DNA of 64,000 nucleotides from Mycobacterium sp. PO1 (GCF_017312405.1 NZ_BLTG01000024.1:1-64000); one strand, 5' to 3'. Shown: positions 46,232 to 60,190, counted from the first letter of the stretch. The notes: a model not told the origin generated them from the letters alone. Translations and numbers: made by a program.

Positions 46232-47524
46232 CACGGCCGTCGCCGTGGCCGGGGCGTAGGGCGCCCCGAACTCGCGCACGGCGCGGTACCCGTTCCGGCG
46301 GGCCGCCGCGGCTCCGCGCCGGATCAGTGCCGCGGTGGCCACGAAGCCAGCCTGGTCGGAGGCGACCAGCGGGGTCAGCAACCGATTGTGGACGTAGCCG
46401 AACCCCAGACCGGTTGCCGGGTCGGCCCAACCCAGTGAACCTCCGAGCCCGACGTGCCCGAACCCGGGCAGCACGCCGGGGAAGGGCAGCCCGTGGTAGC
46501 CGAGGTGGAACGACAACGGCATCACCATGCTGTGGTCGGGACGCAGGCTGGGCCGCCCCACGAGCGCGGCGGTGGTCTCCGGGGACAGGAACTGGACACC
46601 GTCGATCTGGCCGCCGTTGGCGATGGCACCGTACATGCGGGCCAGCGCCCGCGCGGTGGCCACCCCGTTGGCGGCCGGGATCTCACTGTCCAGCAACGGC
46701 GTTTCGCCCTGAACCATGGCTTTGACGCCCGGGAAGTAGATCGCGCCGAACGCGGCGGAGAACGGCAGCGCAGCCACGTGCGGCGCCACCATGTTGAACA
46801 GCGGGTTCTGCAGCGCGCTCTGCGGGCCGATGATCTGTGCGGCGTGGGTGGCTGCTCCCGCCGGGGGCCGGCCCAGGTGCAGACCGTCGGTGCCCAGCGG
46901 CTCGGCCACCTCGGTGCGCATGAGTTCCCGCATACCGGTTCCGGTCACGGCCCGGGCCAGTCCGGACAGCAGCCAGCCGAAGGTGAGCGCGTGGTAGGCG
47001 GGCTTGCCGTGCAACCAACTCATCGGGGCCGCGGCGAGGCGCTCCTCCATGCGCAGATGGTCGAGCAGGTCGGCCTTTCGCACGCCGTTCAACTGGGACA
47101 GCCCGGATCGGTGCCGCAGAACGTCGCGGACGGTGATGGTCGACTTGCCGTTGGCGCCGAACGCCCGCCAGTACTCGGCCACCGGGGCGTCGTAGTCGAT
47201 CAGCCCGCGGTCGACCAGGCGGTGGATGACGGTCGCCGCTACCCCTTTGGTGGCCGAGAAGACCATGGTCCCGGTGTCGGCCGTCCAGTGCTGAGAGCCG
47301 CGGCGGTCACGGAAGCCGGTCCAGACGTCGACGACCGGCTCGCCGTCGAGGTACACCGACAAAGCCCCGCCGCCGAGCCGTCGCCAGGGGAACATCTGCG
47401 CGAACGTGCGCACCGCCAGCATGAAGTTCTCGTCGGCGGCGCCCTGCACCCCTCGGGGCAGCGGTGCGCCGTCGATGCTCTGTGAGGGCGCCACGTTGCG
47501 CTCCCCGAAGTTGACGGACGTCAC
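46229..47524 (-). CDS. lipL: Beta-lactamase-fold esterase/serine hydrolase LipL
   Basis: A 431-residue class C beta-lactamase-like hydrolase. The SxxK nucleophile motif is Ser90-Ala-Thr-Lys93 (VFSATKG). A later GFGHVGLGGSLGW carries the C-terminal active-site HxG-like element. Mycobacterial LipL is a lipid esterase with this fold. GTG at 47524 is the start, with no strong ribosome-binding site. From memory the link to meaB and mutAB is conserved in mycobacteria. No signal peptide is evident. Confidence 0.85.
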   Translation of the reverse strand: MTSVNFGERNVAPSQSIDGAPLPRGVQGAADENFMLAVRTFAQMFPWRRLGGGALSVYLDGEPVVDVWTGFRDRRGSQHWTADTGTMVFSATKGVAATVIHRLVDRGLIDYDAPVAEYWRAFGANGKSTITVRDVLRHRSGLSQLNGVRKADLLDHLRMEERLAAAPMSWLHGKPAYHALTFGWLLSGLARAVTGTGMRELMRTEVAEPLGTDGLHLGRPPAGAATHAAQIIGPQSALQNPLFNMVAPHVAALPFSAAFGAIYFPGVKAMVQGETPLLDSEIPAANGVATARALARMYGAIANGGQIDGVQFLSPETTAALVGRPSLRPDHSMVMPLSFHLGYHGLPFPGVLPGFGHVGLGGSLGWADPATGLGFGYVHNRLLTPLVASDQAGFVATAALIRRGAAAARRNGYRAVREFGAPYAPATATAV

Positions 47525-47578
47525 AATGATTTGAATTTACCCCGCCGGGCGGCAAAGTAGACAGGTGTTACCCATTTG

Positions 47579-48574
47579 TTAACCGTCGGCTTTGGCCGGC
47601 CAGTCCACCGCCTCGAGGATCTGCTGCGCAGCAAGCGCCGGGGTCAGTTCACCGTCGCGCACCTTCTGCTCCACGTCGTCGCGAATCGCGCGCACCCCGG
47701 CACTCGACAACACCCGGTCGAGCACCGTGTCGCGGACCATCGACCATGTCCACTGCACCTGCTGGGTGCGTCGACGCGCCTCGAACTCCCCTGCCTCGGT
47801 GAGCACTTCGCGGTGTTTGAGAACGGTGTCCCACAGTTCGGTCAGCCCGGTTCCCTGCAGCGCGCTCATCGTCAACACCGGTGGCCGCCAGAGCGTTTCA
47901 CGCGGATAGATGAGCCGGATCGCACCGGCGAGCTCGCGAGCGGCCGACTTCGCCTCCACCGCATGCTCACCGTCGGCTTTGTTGACCACGACGATGTCGG
48001 CGAGTTCGAGCACACCCTTCTTGATGCCCTGCAGTTGGTCTCCGGTGCGCGCCAAGGTCAGGAAGACGAAGGTGTCGACCATGTTGGCAACCGTCACCTC
48101 GGACTGCCCGACCCCGACCGTCTCGACCAGGATGACGTCGTATCCGGCAGCCTCCAGCAACACGATGGTCTCGCGTGTCGCCTTGGCCACCCCGCCGAGC
48201 GTGCCCGAGGTGGGCGACGGCCGGATGTAGGCGTCGGGGTGCACGGCGAGCTTGGCCATGCGGGTCTTGTCTCCCAGGATGGAACCACCCGTGCGAGTGG
48301 ACGACGGGTCGACCGCCAGGACGGCGACCCGGTGACCCTGTTCGATCAGGTAGATGCCGAGCGCTTCGATCGACGTCGACTTACCGACTCCCGGCACGCC
48401 GGTGATGCCGACGTGCAACGCGCGGCCGGCCTCCGGCATGAGCTCGAGCAGCAGTTCCTGCGCGGTCTGGCGGTGGTCGGCGCGGGTTGATTCGACCAGC
48501 GTGATGGCCCGAGCCAGCGCGGAGCGGTCACCGTCGCGGATCGCCGCGGCGAGCTCGCTGACCGATGGGCTCAT
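47579..48574 (-). CDS. meaB: Methylmalonyl-CoA mutase-associated GTPase MeaB
   Basis: A 331-residue G3E-family GTPase that loads and protects adenosylcobalamin in methylmalonyl-CoA mutase. The P-loop GVPGVGKS is at 59-66. VLAVDPSS, VETVGVGQSE and NKADG (G4-like) follow. ATG at 48574 lies four bases after the mutB stop. Open frame upstream belongs to mutB antisense and was rejected. The protein functions as a partner of MutA/MutB encoded just upstream. Confidence 0.94.
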   Translation of the reverse strand: MSPSVSELAAAIRDGDRSALARAITLVESTRADHRQTAQELLLELMPEAGRALHVGITGVPGVGKSTSIEALGIYLIEQGHRVAVLAVDPSSTRTGGSILGDKTRMAKLAVHPDAYIRPSPTSGTLGGVAKATRETIVLLEAAGYDVILVETVGVGQSEVTVANMVDTFVFLTLARTGDQLQGIKKGVLELADIVVVNKADGEHAVEAKSAARELAGAIRLIYPRETLWRPPVLTMSALQGTGLTELWDTVLKHREVLTEAGEFEARRRTQQVQWTWSMVRDTVLDRVLSSAGVRAIRDDVEQKVRDGELTPALAAQQILEAVDWPAKADG

Positions 48575-48578
48575 CGCG

Positions 48579-50831
<2,253 letters not shown>

Positions 50832-50832
50832 C

Positions 50833-52710
50833 TCAGGCCCCCATTCGGGTCAGCAGATCCGACAGGGTGCTGACAGCGTCGATCTTCATGGTCAGGTATC
50901 CGTCGGGCTTCGAGTCCACCGCCGCGACAGCCTTCTCCGGTCCAGCCAGCAGAACGTGGCGCATCCCGGCCGCCCTCGCCGCGTCGACGACAGCGCCGAC
51001 CTCCTCGGAGTAGCGGGCGTCGGTGCCGCAGATGACGGCGACCTCGGTGGACGCGGCATCGGCGACCGCGGCACCGACGTCGGCGGCGCTGAGCGGACCG
51101 GGGTTGACTGCTTCGATCCCGCCTGAGGCCAACAGATTCACGGCAAAGGTGGCCCGGATGTTGTGCTCGGCCAGCGGGCCCAGCGGCAACAACAGAGCTG
51201 TCGGCCGCGCCCCGGTGGTCTGCAGGTGTGCATCCGAGCGATCCCGCAAGGCTTCGAAGTCGGCGGCGTAGCGCCGGACGTGTGGCAGCGGATCGCCCTG
51301 CGGCAGAGGCACTTCCGCGAGATCCGGGTATTCGTTGACCCCGGTCAGCGCTGTCCGGCGGTGCGCGATGTCGCCGGCGCGGCGTTCGGCGACCTCGGCG
51401 ATCGCTGCCGCGATGTGCTCGCGGGCCGCCTCGAAGCCACCCTTCGCCTCGATCTCCTGGAAGTGCGACCACGCCTGTTCGGCGAGCCGGCGGGTGAGGT
51501 CCTCGACGAACCACGATCCGCCGGCCGGGTCGAGAACGCGGCCGATGTGGGATTCCTCGAGCAACAACAGCTGGGTGTTGCGGGCGATGCGCCGCGCGAA
51601 ACTGCGTGCGGTGCCGGGAAAACCGCCGTCGATCGCCACGTCGAAGGGATGCACCTGCACGGTGTCGGCGCCTCCTACGGCTGCCGCGAAGGCCGCGACC
51701 GTCGTGCGCAACATGTTCACCCACGGGTCCCGCTGCGACATCATCGGCAGCGACGTGGTGACGTGAACGGTCGCCGCGCCGGCGTCACGCTCCCCCACCA
51801 CCTCAGCCACGCGGGCCCAGATCTGGCGCGCGGCACGCAGTTTTGCGATCGAGGTGAACTGGTCGTCATCCACGGCGAACCGGAACGCGACCTGTCCCAG
51901 CGCGGCCGGAACCGACAGACCGCGCTCGACCAGGTGGCGCACGCACGACACACCTGCGGCGATCGCGGCGCCGAGCTCCCAGGCGGCATTGGCGCCCAGG
52001 TTGTGGAACACCGGTCCGTCCACGGTGATCGTTCGCACGTGGCCGTCGTAGGCGCTGGCCTTGGTCGCCGCCGCGACGACGTCCTCGAGGTCGGGCGCGG
52101 CCCGGCCGGCCAGTGGCGCGACGAGCGGATCGGCGCCCAGATCGATCGAAAGCCTGGACCGCTGTTCGTCATCGAGTCCGGTCACCAGTGCCAGCACGGC
52201 GTCGGCGGCGGAGCGGAACGCGTCACCGACCGGCTCGACCACGATGGGGACGAGGTCGAGGTACACGCCGTCGAGGAGACGCTCGAGATCGGCGGGGGCC
52301 ACCGCGTCGCCGGCGTCGCCGCTGCCGACGCGCAACACCAGCGCACTGATGCCCTCGGTCAGCCCGAGCAGGATCGACCCGTTGGCCTCGGCGACGCCCG
52401 CGTTGGCTGCCGGGTAGACGTCGGCGACCTTCCACCCGGCCTTCACGTCGCGCAGCGCGTCGCCGCCCCGCACGTAGGGCCAGTGCCCGGGGAGAGCTGG
52501 TTCAGCCAGTTCGTCGGCGTCGGTGTACAGAGGCCGGACCGGGAAACCGTCGTAGGTGTCCGAATCGAGCAGACGCTCCGGCTCGGCGCCCAGATCGGCG
52601 GGATCCCGCTTCGTGGACTTCGCCAGAACGCCCGCAACCGCGGAGCGCCATCGGTCCAGATCGGAGTCTGCTACCCCGGCAGAGCCGGCGCTGGGTGTCT
52701 GCACAGCCAT
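50833..52710 (-). CDS. mutA: Methylmalonyl-CoA mutase small subunit
   Basis: A 625-residue homologue of MutB lacking the B12 ligand: the C-terminal domain has [12 protein letters not shown] where DxHxxG would be. It is therefore the non-catalytic beta subunit of the heterodimer. ATG at 52710 starts the mutA-mutB-meaB operon, with no clear Shine-Dalgarno sequence. The upstream region carries a candidate operator shared with the divergent TVP38 gene. Confidence 0.94.
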   Translation of the reverse strand: MAVQTPSAGSAGVADSDLDRWRSAVAGVLAKSTKRDPADLGAEPERLLDSDTYDGFPVRPLYTDADELAEPALPGHWPYVRGGDALRDVKAGWKVADVYPAANAGVAEANGSILLGLTEGISALVLRVGSGDAGDAVAPADLERLLDGVYLDLVPIVVEPVGDAFRSAADAVLALVTGLDDEQRSRLSIDLGADPLVAPLAGRAAPDLEDVVAAATKASAYDGHVRTITVDGPVFHNLGANAAWELGAAIAAGVSCVRHLVERGLSVPAALGQVAFRFAVDDDQFTSIAKLRAARQIWARVAEVVGERDAGAATVHVTTSLPMMSQRDPWVNMLRTTVAAFAAAVGGADTVQVHPFDVAIDGGFPGTARSFARRIARNTQLLLLEESHIGRVLDPAGGSWFVEDLTRRLAEQAWSHFQEIEAKGGFEAAREHIAAAIAEVAERRAGDIAHRRTALTGVNEYPDLAEVPLPQGDPLPHVRRYAADFEALRDRSDAHLQTTGARPTALLLPLGPLAEHNIRATFAVNLLASGGIEAVNPGPLSAADVGAAVADAASTEVAVICGTDARYSEEVGAVVDAARAAGMRHVLLAGPEKAVAAVDSKPDGYLTMKIDAVSTLSDLLTRMGA

Positions 52711-52744
52711 CAGGCTAAATGATGGGCGTCACATCAGCGCACGC

Positions 52745-52765
52745 CGGTGTGCAGACTCCACACCG
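52745..52765. promoter_or_regulatory. Inverted repeat between mutA and the TVP38 gene
   Basis: Seven-base arms CGGTGTG and CACACCG flank the 7-bp spacer CAGACTC, in the 100-bp divergent region. The repeat lies 35-55 bp before the mutA start and 32 bp before a TACTCT -10 for the other gene. It is a candidate regulator-binding site; no regulator gene is adjacent. Confidence 0.4.
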
Positions 52766-52810
52766 CGCTATTTGAGCCGGTGAGCGCGCACACCCGTACT
52801 CTTGGAAGGC

Positions 52811-53524
52811 GTGAAATCCGTCGTCAGAACGCTGCGCACCGCCCGCGCCGCGTTTCTCGGCACCCTGGCGACCATCCCCCGCGGCAGGCTCGTGGCGGTC
52901 CTGTGCGCGATTGTGATTCTCGTCGCAGTTGCGCTGCTGGTGCCGATCCCGTCCGCCGTTCAGCTGCGCGACTGGGCGACCTCGGTCGGTGCGTGGTTTC
53001 CGTTGGCGTTCTTCGCCGCACACGTGGTGGTGACGGTGTTCCCGTTCCCGCGCACCGCCTTCACGCTGGCCGCGGGCCTGCTGTTCGGTCCGGTGCTGGG
53101 GATCCCGATCGCCGTGGCAGCCAGCACGTTGTCCGCACTGATCGCGCTGTTCCTGGTGCGCTCCGCCGGTTGGCAGGTCAGCAGCCTGGTCCGGCATCCC
53201 AGGATCGACGCCGTCGACGCGCGGCTGCGGGAACGTGGTTGGCCGGTGGTGCTGGCGACCAGGCTGATCCCGGCGGTGCCGTTCTCCGTGCTGAACTACG
53301 CCGCGGGCGCGTCGTCGGTCCGGGTCCTGCCCTACACCCTGGCAACCCTGTTCGGGGTGCTCCCCGGCACCGCGGCGGTCGTGATTCTCGGCGACGCTCT
53401 CACCGGGCGGGTGAGCCCGCTGCTGCTCGCGGTCTCGCTGTGCACCGCGGGTGTCGGCGTGGCCGGCTTGGCCTACGAGATACGCCGGCACCGCCGCGCC
53501 GAGGACGCGGTCAGCGTGTCCTGA
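52811..53524 (+). CDS. TVP38/TMEM64 family membrane protein
   Basis: A 237-residue membrane protein of the VTT/DedA superfamily with about six hydrophobic stretches. The family-typical FPRTAFTLAAGLLFG (about 77-91) is followed by TRLIPAVPFSVLNYAAG (about 154-170). Related proteins act in lipid scrambling or transport; the role here is unknown. GTG at 52811 follows TACTCT by eight bases; a TTG at 52802 would add three residues. The last 14 bp overlap the convergent DoxX-like gene. Confidence 0.82.
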   Translation: MKSVVRTLRTARAAFLGTLATIPRGRLVAVLCAIVILVAVALLVPIPSAVQLRDWATSVGAWFPLAFFAAHVVVTVFPFPRTAFTLAAGLLFGPVLGIPIAVAASTLSALIALFLVRSAGWQVSSLVRHPRIDAVDARLRERGWPVVLATRLIPAVPFSVLNYAAGASSVRVLPYTLATLFGVLPGTAAVVILGDALTGRVSPLLLAVSLCTAGVGVAGLAYEIRRHRRAEDAVSVS

Positions 53525-53873
53525 GGTCAGGGCCCTCCACGGTCATCGTGCCGAAGAGTGCCAGGAATGCCGACGCCGCGATCAGGTTCGGGCTGAAGTC
53601 GCGAACTCGCAGGTGGGATCCGACAGCCAGCACGAAGTACACCGTCAGCATGAACGTCGTCAGGCGGGCCAGGGCGGGGAACCGCAACACCGACAGCAGG
53701 CCCACCGCGCTCGCGGCCTTGACGACCGGGATGAGCGGGCGCAGTTCCTCCGGGAGGCCGACATCGTCGAACGCCTTCTTCACCGGCGCCATGGGTCCGA
53801 CGCATGCCGCTGCATCGGCCGCCTGGAGCACCGCCAGCGCCAGATAGGCCCGTCGGGAGGTCAGCGCGCTCAC
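53511..53873 (-). CDS. DoxX-like membrane protein
   Basis: A 120-residue four-helix membrane protein of the DoxX-like group (PF13564). An MAPVKKAF segment follows helix 1, then GLPEELRPLIPVVKAASAVGLL, which is the family-typical loop and helix. Function is unknown; relatives are linked to redox or stress. The GTG start overlaps the stop of the SPFH gene by 4 bp, so it is the last gene of an NfeD-SPFH-DoxX run. Confidence 0.75.
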   Translation of the reverse strand: MSALTSRRAYLALAVLQAADAAACVGPMAPVKKAFDDVGLPEELRPLIPVVKAASAVGLLSVLRFPALARLTTFMLTVYFVLAVGSHLRVRDFSPNLIAASAFLALFGTMTVEGPDLRTR

Positions 53874-55048
53874 TGGTTCTCCCCCGGCGGGGTCGAGCCC
53901 AGTTGCGGGTTCCGTGGCGCCGACGAGAGCAGCCCCGGCCCGTCGACCGGCGACCGGGCCTCCGCCTCAGCCTTGGCCACCGCCTGCGCGATCACCGGAT
54001 CGGTCTCGGTGGAAAACCAGTCGGCGACGGCCTCGCTGTCGTCCTCCGGCCGGGCCAGATCGTCCTCGACCGGCGGCGGTGTCCAGCGGAACACCCCGTC
54101 CTCGCCGGGCGCGCCCAGCATCTTGGTGAAGCCCTGCAGCGCGGTACCGAAGTCGCTGGGCACCACCCACACCTTGTTGGCGTCGCCTTCGGCCATCTTC
54201 GGAAGCGTCTGCAGGTACTGGTAAGCCAGCAGCTCCGGGGTGGGTCGGCCGGCCTTGATCGCGGCGAACGTCTTCTCGATCGCCTTGGCCTGGCCTTGAG
54301 CTTGCAGGTAGGCCGCGGCGCGTTCGCCTTGGGCCCGCAGCATGCGGGACTGGCGGTCGGCCTCGGCGGCCAGGATCGCGGCCTGCTTGGCGCCCTCGGC
54401 GGACAGGATGGCGGCCTGCTTCTCACCCTCGGCCTGCTTGATCGCCGACTCGCGATGGCCCTCCGCGGTCAGGATCATCGCGCGCTTCTCCCGGTCGGCG
54501 CGCATCTGCTTTTCCATCGAATCCTGGATGGAGGGTGGCGGATCGATGCTGCGCAGTTCGACCCGCGCCACCCGCAGCCCCCATCGGTTGGTGGCCTCGT
54601 CGAGCACCCCGCGCAACGCGGTGTTGATCTGGTCGCGTGACGTCAGTGTCTGCTCCAGCGTCATCCCGCCGACCAGGTTGCGCAGCGTGGTGGTGGTCAG
54701 CTGCTCCACCCCGACGATGTAGTTGCTGATCTGGTACACCGCGGCCTGTGGGTTGGTCACCTGGAAGTAGACGACGGTGTCGATCTGCACCGTGAGGTTG
54801 TCTTCGGTGATGACCGGCTGCGGCGGGAAGGACACCACCCGCTCGCGCAGATCGACCCGGGCCCGGATCTTGTCGACGAACGGCAACAGCAACGTCAGCT
54901 GGCCGGACACGGTCTTGCTGTAGCGGCCGAGTCGCTCGATCACGGCCGCCTCGGCCTGTGGGATCAGGGCCACCGACTTGGCGACCACGATCACGGCGAA
55001 CACGACCAGCACAGCCAGCAGGACCAATCCTGCGATGGTGCCGTCCAT
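53870..55048 (-). CDS. SPFH/Band-7 (stomatin/QmcA-like) membrane scaffold protein
   Basis: A 392-residue protein with one N-terminal membrane segment (5-26) and an SPFH domain (about 27-190). A long Ala/Glu/Lys/Gln coiled coil follows (about 190-270, EKRAMILTAEGHRESAIKQAEGE type). An acidic, proline-rich tail comes last. Such proteins form oligomeric rings in membrane microdomains. GAAGGAG precedes ATG 55048. Its pairing with an NfeD gene immediately upstream is the classical stomatin-NfeD operon. Confidence 0.92.
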   Translation of the reverse strand: MDGTIAGLVLLAVLVVFAVIVVAKSVALIPQAEAAVIERLGRYSKTVSGQLTLLLPFVDKIRARVDLRERVVSFPPQPVITEDNLTVQIDTVVYFQVTNPQAAVYQISNYIVGVEQLTTTTLRNLVGGMTLEQTLTSRDQINTALRGVLDEATNRWGLRVARVELRSIDPPPSIQDSMEKQMRADREKRAMILTAEGHRESAIKQAEGEKQAAILSAEGAKQAAILAAEADRQSRMLRAQGERAAAYLQAQGQAKAIEKTFAAIKAGRPTPELLAYQYLQTLPKMAEGDANKVWVVPSDFGTALQGFTKMLGAPGEDGVFRWTPPPVEDDLARPEDDSEAVADWFSTETDPVIAQAVAKAEAEARSPVDGPGLLSSAPRNPQLGSTPPGENQ

Positions 55049-55076
55049 GATGGGGCTCCTTCCCTCGCCGAACTTC

Positions 55077-55511
55077 TCAGGCGATCTTCGACACCACCGC
55101 GGTGGCACCGTCGATCTTCACGACCAGGACCTGGTCGCCGGGTTCGTACACATCGTTGTCGTTGAGCGGACGCGCGGTCCAGACCTCACCCTCGAGTTTC
55201 ACCTGGCCTTCATGGCGCGCGACGCGGCCGAGCACCAACGCGTTCTTGCCTTCCAGGGCGCGGGCCGGCTCGGGCAGTCCCTGACCGGACTGCATCCGTC
55301 GCCTCAACGCCGGCCGGACACCGACCAGCAGCAGCACCGACACCAGCAGGAACACCAGTCCGTCGGCCCAGATCGGCCAGTCCAGCACCCACGCCGACCC
55401 GGCGGCCGCCAGCGCACCGCCGCTGAGCATGAGCAGGAACAGATCGCCGGTCAGCGCCTCGGCGCCGGCCAACGCCAGGGCCGCGATCAGCCAGATCAGC
55501 GCAACAGGCAT
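55077..55511 (-). CDS. NfeD-like membrane protein
   Basis: A 144-residue protein with three N-terminal hydrophobic segments (up to about residue 70) and a C-terminal OB-fold (about 85-142, [25 protein letters not shown]). This is the short NfeD class lacking the ClpP-like protease. It works with SPFH proteins in membrane quality control. It is 28 bp upstream of the SPFH gene. Confidence 0.9.
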   Translation of the reverse strand: MPVALIWLIAALALAGAEALTGDLFLLMLSGGALAAAGSAWVLDWPIWADGLVFLLVSVLLLVGVRPALRRRMQSGQGLPEPARALEGKNALVLGRVARHEGQVKLEGEVWTARPLNDNDVYEPGDQVLVVKIDGATAVVSKIA

Positions 55512-55570
55512 ATGGCCAGCCTATCGCGCGACCGACCGGGCCAGCATCGAACAACTACACTGCAGCCATC

Positions 55571-56449
55571 ATGTGGTGTCCCAGTGTTTCGCTTTCGGTG
55601 TGGGCCAATTCGTGGCTGGCCGGCGCCGCCGCGCCTGACGACGTCCTGGACGCGTTATCTCTGTGGACGCCAAGGCATTCGGTCACGGCCTACGACTCCG
55701 CAGCCGCGGAGCGCACGGGCCTGTCGTGGCCCGACCTCGACGATCCGGGTGCGGTGTCGCTGCTGCAGACCATGCGTACCGCGGCCCGGGCCGCCGGCAC
55801 GCAGCCGGCGATCACGCTGGCGCTGCCCGTGCCCGGCGACGTCCGGGGCCTGCCGCCCGGCACCCAGTTCGGGCGGGACGCCATCGCCGCCGGTGAGGCG
55901 GTTCTCGTCGGTCCGCCGGAAGCGCTCGTCGGCCTCGTCCCCGACTTCGAGTACCCCGATGGCTTCCCCGAGACCGACCTGGGTACCGACATGTTCGACC
56001 CCGACATCTTCGACCCCGAACCCAGTGGCCTGTCGTGGACGGTGTACTCGCTGCCCGGCCCCGTCATCGTCGGGTACTTCGATCTCGGCGAGGCGGAGTA
56101 CGCCCTGCGCGACGCGGTGCGCTCGGCGGCCGACGCGCTCGGCGCGTTGCGGGCCGGCGCGTCCGGCGGTGACATCGGCGACCCCCGCCGACTCGTCGAA
56201 CAGGTCCTCGATTCCACTCTCGCCCATCGCGTGCCCGACCACGCGCCGGCGCGCGCGGTGCGTGTGTTGGAGAACGCCGCGCACGTCGACGCGATCATCA
56301 CCGTCAGCTCCGGGTTGATCCCGAGCGGTCTGCAGAGTTCCTCGGAGGTCCAGGTCGCCAGCGACGCATTGCGTCCGCTGACCGCGGTGGTCCGCTCGGC
56401 ACGGCTGGCCGCCGTCGAGGCGATCCTGCATTCCGCCTGGCGTCGTTGA
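55571..56449 (+). CDS. Conserved mycobacterial hypothetical protein
   Basis: A 292-residue soluble protein of the same length and position as a conserved M. tuberculosis hypothetical (from memory). It has an acidic middle region (residues 115-155 hold many Asp and Glu), an alternating alpha/beta look, and no transmembrane segment. No catalytic motif is recognised. TACACT at 55556-55561 lies nine bases before the ATG. It is divergent from nfeD and convergent with hemH. Confidence 0.72.
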   Translation: MWCPSVSLSVWANSWLAGAAAPDDVLDALSLWTPRHSVTAYDSAAAERTGLSWPDLDDPGAVSLLQTMRTAARAAGTQPAITLALPVPGDVRGLPPGTQFGRDAIAAGEAVLVGPPEALVGLVPDFEYPDGFPETDLGTDMFDPDIFDPEPSGLSWTVYSLPGPVIVGYFDLGEAEYALRDAVRSAADALGALRAGASGGDIGDPRRLVEQVLDSTLAHRVPDHAPARAVRVLENAAHVDAIITVSSGLIPSGLQSSSEVQVASDALRPLTAVVRSARLAAVEAILHSAWRR

Positions 56450-56463
56450 CGATTCGGCGCTCG

Positions 56464-57492
56464 TCAGGCCTCACAGTCCGGGGTGCACACCGCACCGTTG
56501 ACGCTGCAGCCGTAGCCGGGCACCGGCTGCGGCCCGGTGACCCGGGCGGCCGGGGCATCCATCCGCATCTCGTCGAGCAGGTCGACCGCCAGCCGGGCGA
56601 ACCGGGTCTGGGCGTTGGGCGTGGAGGCCCGCGCGAGCGCGATTCCCGCCTGCGCGGCCTGCTCGGCCAGTTCGTTGTCCAGGTCCCACACCACCTCGAT
56701 GTGGTCGGCGACGAACCCGACCGGACACACGATCACCGCTGGGGTGCCCGCCCGCTGTAACGCCTCCAGATGGTCACCGACGTCCGGTTCGAGCCACGGC
56801 ACCTGCGGCGGGCCGGAGCGGGACTGCCAGACGTGGTCGTAGTCGAGGTAGCCCGCGGCCGCGGCCACCAGTCGGCAGGCGTAACCGACCTGACGTTCGT
56901 AGAGGTCGGGGCCGCACCGGTTGGCCGCGCGCAGCGGGATCGAGTGCGCGGTGAAGACCAGGCGCGCTTTGTCACGCAGTTCGGCGGGCAGTGTGGCGGC
57001 GGCGTCGCGGATCGCGTCGGCGAACATCTCGACCAACAGCGGGTGGTCGAAGTACTGGCGCAGCTTCACCAACTCCGGTGCACCCACCCCAGCGGCCGCG
57101 CGGCCGCGTGCGATGTCCTCCTGATACTGCGTGCAGCCCGAATATCCGCCCCACGCCGAGGTGGTGAAGACCGCTGCGCGTTCGATCCCGTTGTCGCGCA
57201 TCTGCGTGACGGTGTCTTCGACGTAGGGCTCCCAGTTGCGGTTGCCGAAGTAGACCGGCATCCGGCGCCCGCGGCGGGCCAGCTCGGCCTCGATCTCGGC
57301 GATGAGCGCACGGTTGATCCGGTTGATCGGCGAGACCCCGCCGAAATGCAGGTAGTGCTCGGCCACCGACTCCAGCCGCTCCCGCGGGATGCCGCGTCCG
57401 CGAGTGACGTTCTCCAGGAACGGCATGACCTGCTCGGGCCCCTCGGGGCCACCGAAGGACAGCAGCAGTAGCGCGTCGAACTCCACGGTCAC
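56464..57492 (-). CDS. hemH: Ferrochelatase (HemH, [2Fe-2S] type)
   Basis: A 342-residue ferrochelatase/CpfC-type enzyme inserting iron into porphyrin. Substrate motifs include [11 protein letters not shown] at the start, [12 protein letters not shown] (about 109-120) and LVFTAHSIP. The C-terminus has cysteines 329, 336 and 340, fitting the [2Fe-2S] cluster ligands known in mycobacterial ferrochelatase, with an internal Cys such as Cys120. In actinobacteria the physiological substrate is coproporphyrin III. The GTG start at 57492 overlaps the inhA stop. Confidence 0.94.
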   Translation of the reverse strand: MTVEFDALLLLSFGGPEGPEQVMPFLENVTRGRGIPRERLESVAEHYLHFGGVSPINRINRALIAEIEAELARRGRRMPVYFGNRNWEPYVEDTVTQMRDNGIERAAVFTTSAWGGYSGCTQYQEDIARGRAAAGVGAPELVKLRQYFDHPLLVEMFADAIRDAAATLPAELRDKARLVFTAHSIPLRAANRCGPDLYERQVGYACRLVAAAAGYLDYDHVWQSRSGPPQVPWLEPDVGDHLEALQRAGTPAVIVCPVGFVADHIEVVWDLDNELAEQAAQAGIALARASTPNAQTRFARLAVDLLDEMRMDAPAARVTGPQPVPGYGCSVNGAVCTPDCEA

Positions 57493-58298
57493 AACAACTG
57501 GGTGCTGGCCCCGCCGTCGGCGTAGACCACGGTGCCCGTGGTCGCCGGCAGCCAGTCCGACATCAGCGCACACACCGTCTTGGCCACCGGTGTGGGATCC
57601 TTCATGTTCCAGCCCAGCGGCGCACGCTGGTCCCAGCCCTCTTCGAGCAGCTGCATCTGCGCTCCGGCCTCCTCACCGAGCGCGCCACCGACGATGGCGC
57701 TCATCGCCAGAGTCCGGATCGGTCCGGCGGCAACGAGATTGGAGCGGACGCCGACCTTGCCGGCCTCGCGCGCGACGAAGCGGTTCACCGATTCCAGCGC
57801 GCTCTTGGCCACCGTCATCCAGTTGTAGGCCGGCATCGCGCGGGTCGGGTCGAAGTCCATGCCGACGATGCCGCCGCCGGGATTCATGATCGGCAGCACC
57901 GCTTTGGCCAGCGAGGCGTAGGAGTAGGCCGAGATGTGGATGCCTTTGGCGACGTCCTCGTACGGCGCGTCGAAGAACGGGTTGATGCCCATGCCGGTCT
58001 GCGGCATGAAACCGATCGAATGCACGACACCGTCGAGCTTGTTGCCCTCACCGATCTCCGCGGCGATCCGGTCGGCCAGCGTGTCGAGGTGTTCGGTGTT
58101 CTGCACGTCGAGCTCCAGCAGCGGCGCCGGATTCGGCAGCCGGTCGCAGATCCGCCGGATCAGCTTCATCCGGTCGAACCCGGTCAGCACCAGTTCGGCG
58201 CCGGCCTCCTGGGCCACCTTGGCGATGTAGAACGCGATCGACGAATCGGTGATGATGCCGGTGACGAGGATCCGCTTGCCCTCGAGAATGCCAGTCAT
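57489..58298 (-). CDS. inhA: Enoyl-ACP reductase InhA
   Basis: The NADH-dependent enoyl reductase of the mycolic-acid FAS-II system and target of isoniazid and ethionamide. It has 269 residues. Numbering matches M. tuberculosis: Ile21, Ser94 (VHSIGFMP), Phe149, Tyr158 and Lys165 (YNWMTVAK) are all wild-type. AAGGAC precedes ATG 58298. It lies 39 bp after fabG1 in one operon with hemH. Confidence 0.98.
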   Translation of the reverse strand: MTGILEGKRILVTGIITDSSIAFYIAKVAQEAGAELVLTGFDRMKLIRRICDRLPNPAPLLELDVQNTEHLDTLADRIAAEIGEGNKLDGVVHSIGFMPQTGMGINPFFDAPYEDVAKGIHISAYSYASLAKAVLPIMNPGGGIVGMDFDPTRAMPAYNWMTVAKSALESVNRFVAREAGKVGVRSNLVAAGPIRTLAMSAIVGGALGEEAGAQMQLLEEGWDQRAPLGWNMKDPTPVAKTVCALMSDWLPATTGTVVYADGGASTQLL

Positions 58299-58337
58299 GT
58301 GAACGTCCTTATCTGTGTCAGGGCCGCTGAGGCCTCG

Positions 58338-59182
<845 letters not shown>

Positions 59183-60190
59183 CTAGTTGGGCAACCGACG
59201 GTTGATCAGCAGCGCGCCCAGTGCGGCACCGGCCAGTACGAGTGCACCCAGCCGTAGCCAGCCCACGCTCGCATCACCTTTGATGGTTTCGTAGCCGATC
59301 TGCTCTTGAAGGTTGCTGAACACCTGTTTGAGCTGCTCGAGGCTGGATGCGGTGAACGCCTCGCCACCGGAGAGCTCGGCGATCTTGGCGAGCATCTCGT
59401 CGTCGACGGGCACCGGTTGGCGCTGCTCGTTGATCTCGACGTAGCCGTACGGCGTGCCGAACGACACCGTCGAGATCGGGACGCCCTGATCCTTGGCGGT
59501 GCGCGCCGCGGTGTAGGCCCCTTTGGGGTTGTCCGGGTTCGACGGAACGGTTTCCTTGCCGTCGGACATCAGCACGATGCGCGCCGGCGGCGGTTCGTCT
59601 CCGCCACCGATGACGGCTCCCACCGTCGCGATGGCCTGCAGCGCGGTGAACACTCCCTCACCGGTCGCCGTGCGGTCGGCCAGCTGCAACTTGTCGATGG
59701 CGTTCTTGGTGGCCTCGCGGTTGGTGGTCGGCGAGACGAGCACCGTGGCGGTGCCGGCGTAGGAGATCAAGCCCAGGTTGATACCGGGGGTCAACTGATC
59801 GGCGAACTGCTTGGCGGCTTCCTGGGCGGCCACCAGCCGGTTGGGCGACACGTCGGTGGCGCGCATCGACTGCGACACGTCGATCACCAGCATCACCACC
59901 GCGCGGTTGCGGGGAATACGCACGTCGTGGGTCGGGCCGGCCATCGCGATGGTGAACAACACCATCGAGGACACGAGGAGCACCGCCGGCAGGTGCCGCC
60001 AGCGGCTGGGGCGCTGTGGGGCAACACTTTCCAGCAGCTCCATGTTGGCGAACCGCAGCATGCGCTTCTGGCGCGCCATCTGAACGATCACGTACAGCGC
60101 GATCAGCCCGATGACGACCAGGAGGAACAGGAAGAACCAGGGATGCTCGAAGCCCGTCAGCGACATCGGGCCGAAAAACGGTAAAGTCAT
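59183..60190 (-). CDS. VWA-domain membrane protein
   Basis: A 335-residue protein with transmembrane segments near 18-38, 66-84 and 308-328, and an intervening von Willebrand A domain. The MIDAS motif is Asp104-x-Ser106-x-Ser108 (DVSQS), with SDGKET later as the metal-site Asp. The domain faces one side of the membrane between helices 2 and 3. It follows DUF58 and MoxR genes, the typical MoxR-VWA cassette. A metal-dependent chaperone or assembly role is likely, but the client is unknown. Confidence 0.88.
   Translation of the reverse strand: MTLPFFGPMSLTGFEHPWFFLFLLVVIGLIALYVIVQMARQKRMLRFANMELLESVAPQRPSRWRHLPAVLLVSSMVLFTIAMAGPTHDVRIPRNRAVVMLVIDVSQSMRATDVSPNRLVAAQEAAKQFADQLTPGINLGLISYAGTATVLVSPTTNREATKNAIDKLQLADRTATGEGVFTALQAIATVGAVIGGGDEPPPARIVLMSDGKETVPSNPDNPKGAYTAARTAKDQGVPISTVSFGTPYGYVEINEQRQPVPVDDEMLAKIAELSGGEAFTASSLEQLKQVFSNLQEQIGYETIKGDASVGWLRLGALVLAGAALGALLINRRLPN

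Noticed and set aside
51163..52722. 519-codon plus-strand frame opposite mutA
   Set aside because: It has no recognisable domain, and the opposite strand encodes a full mutase subunit.
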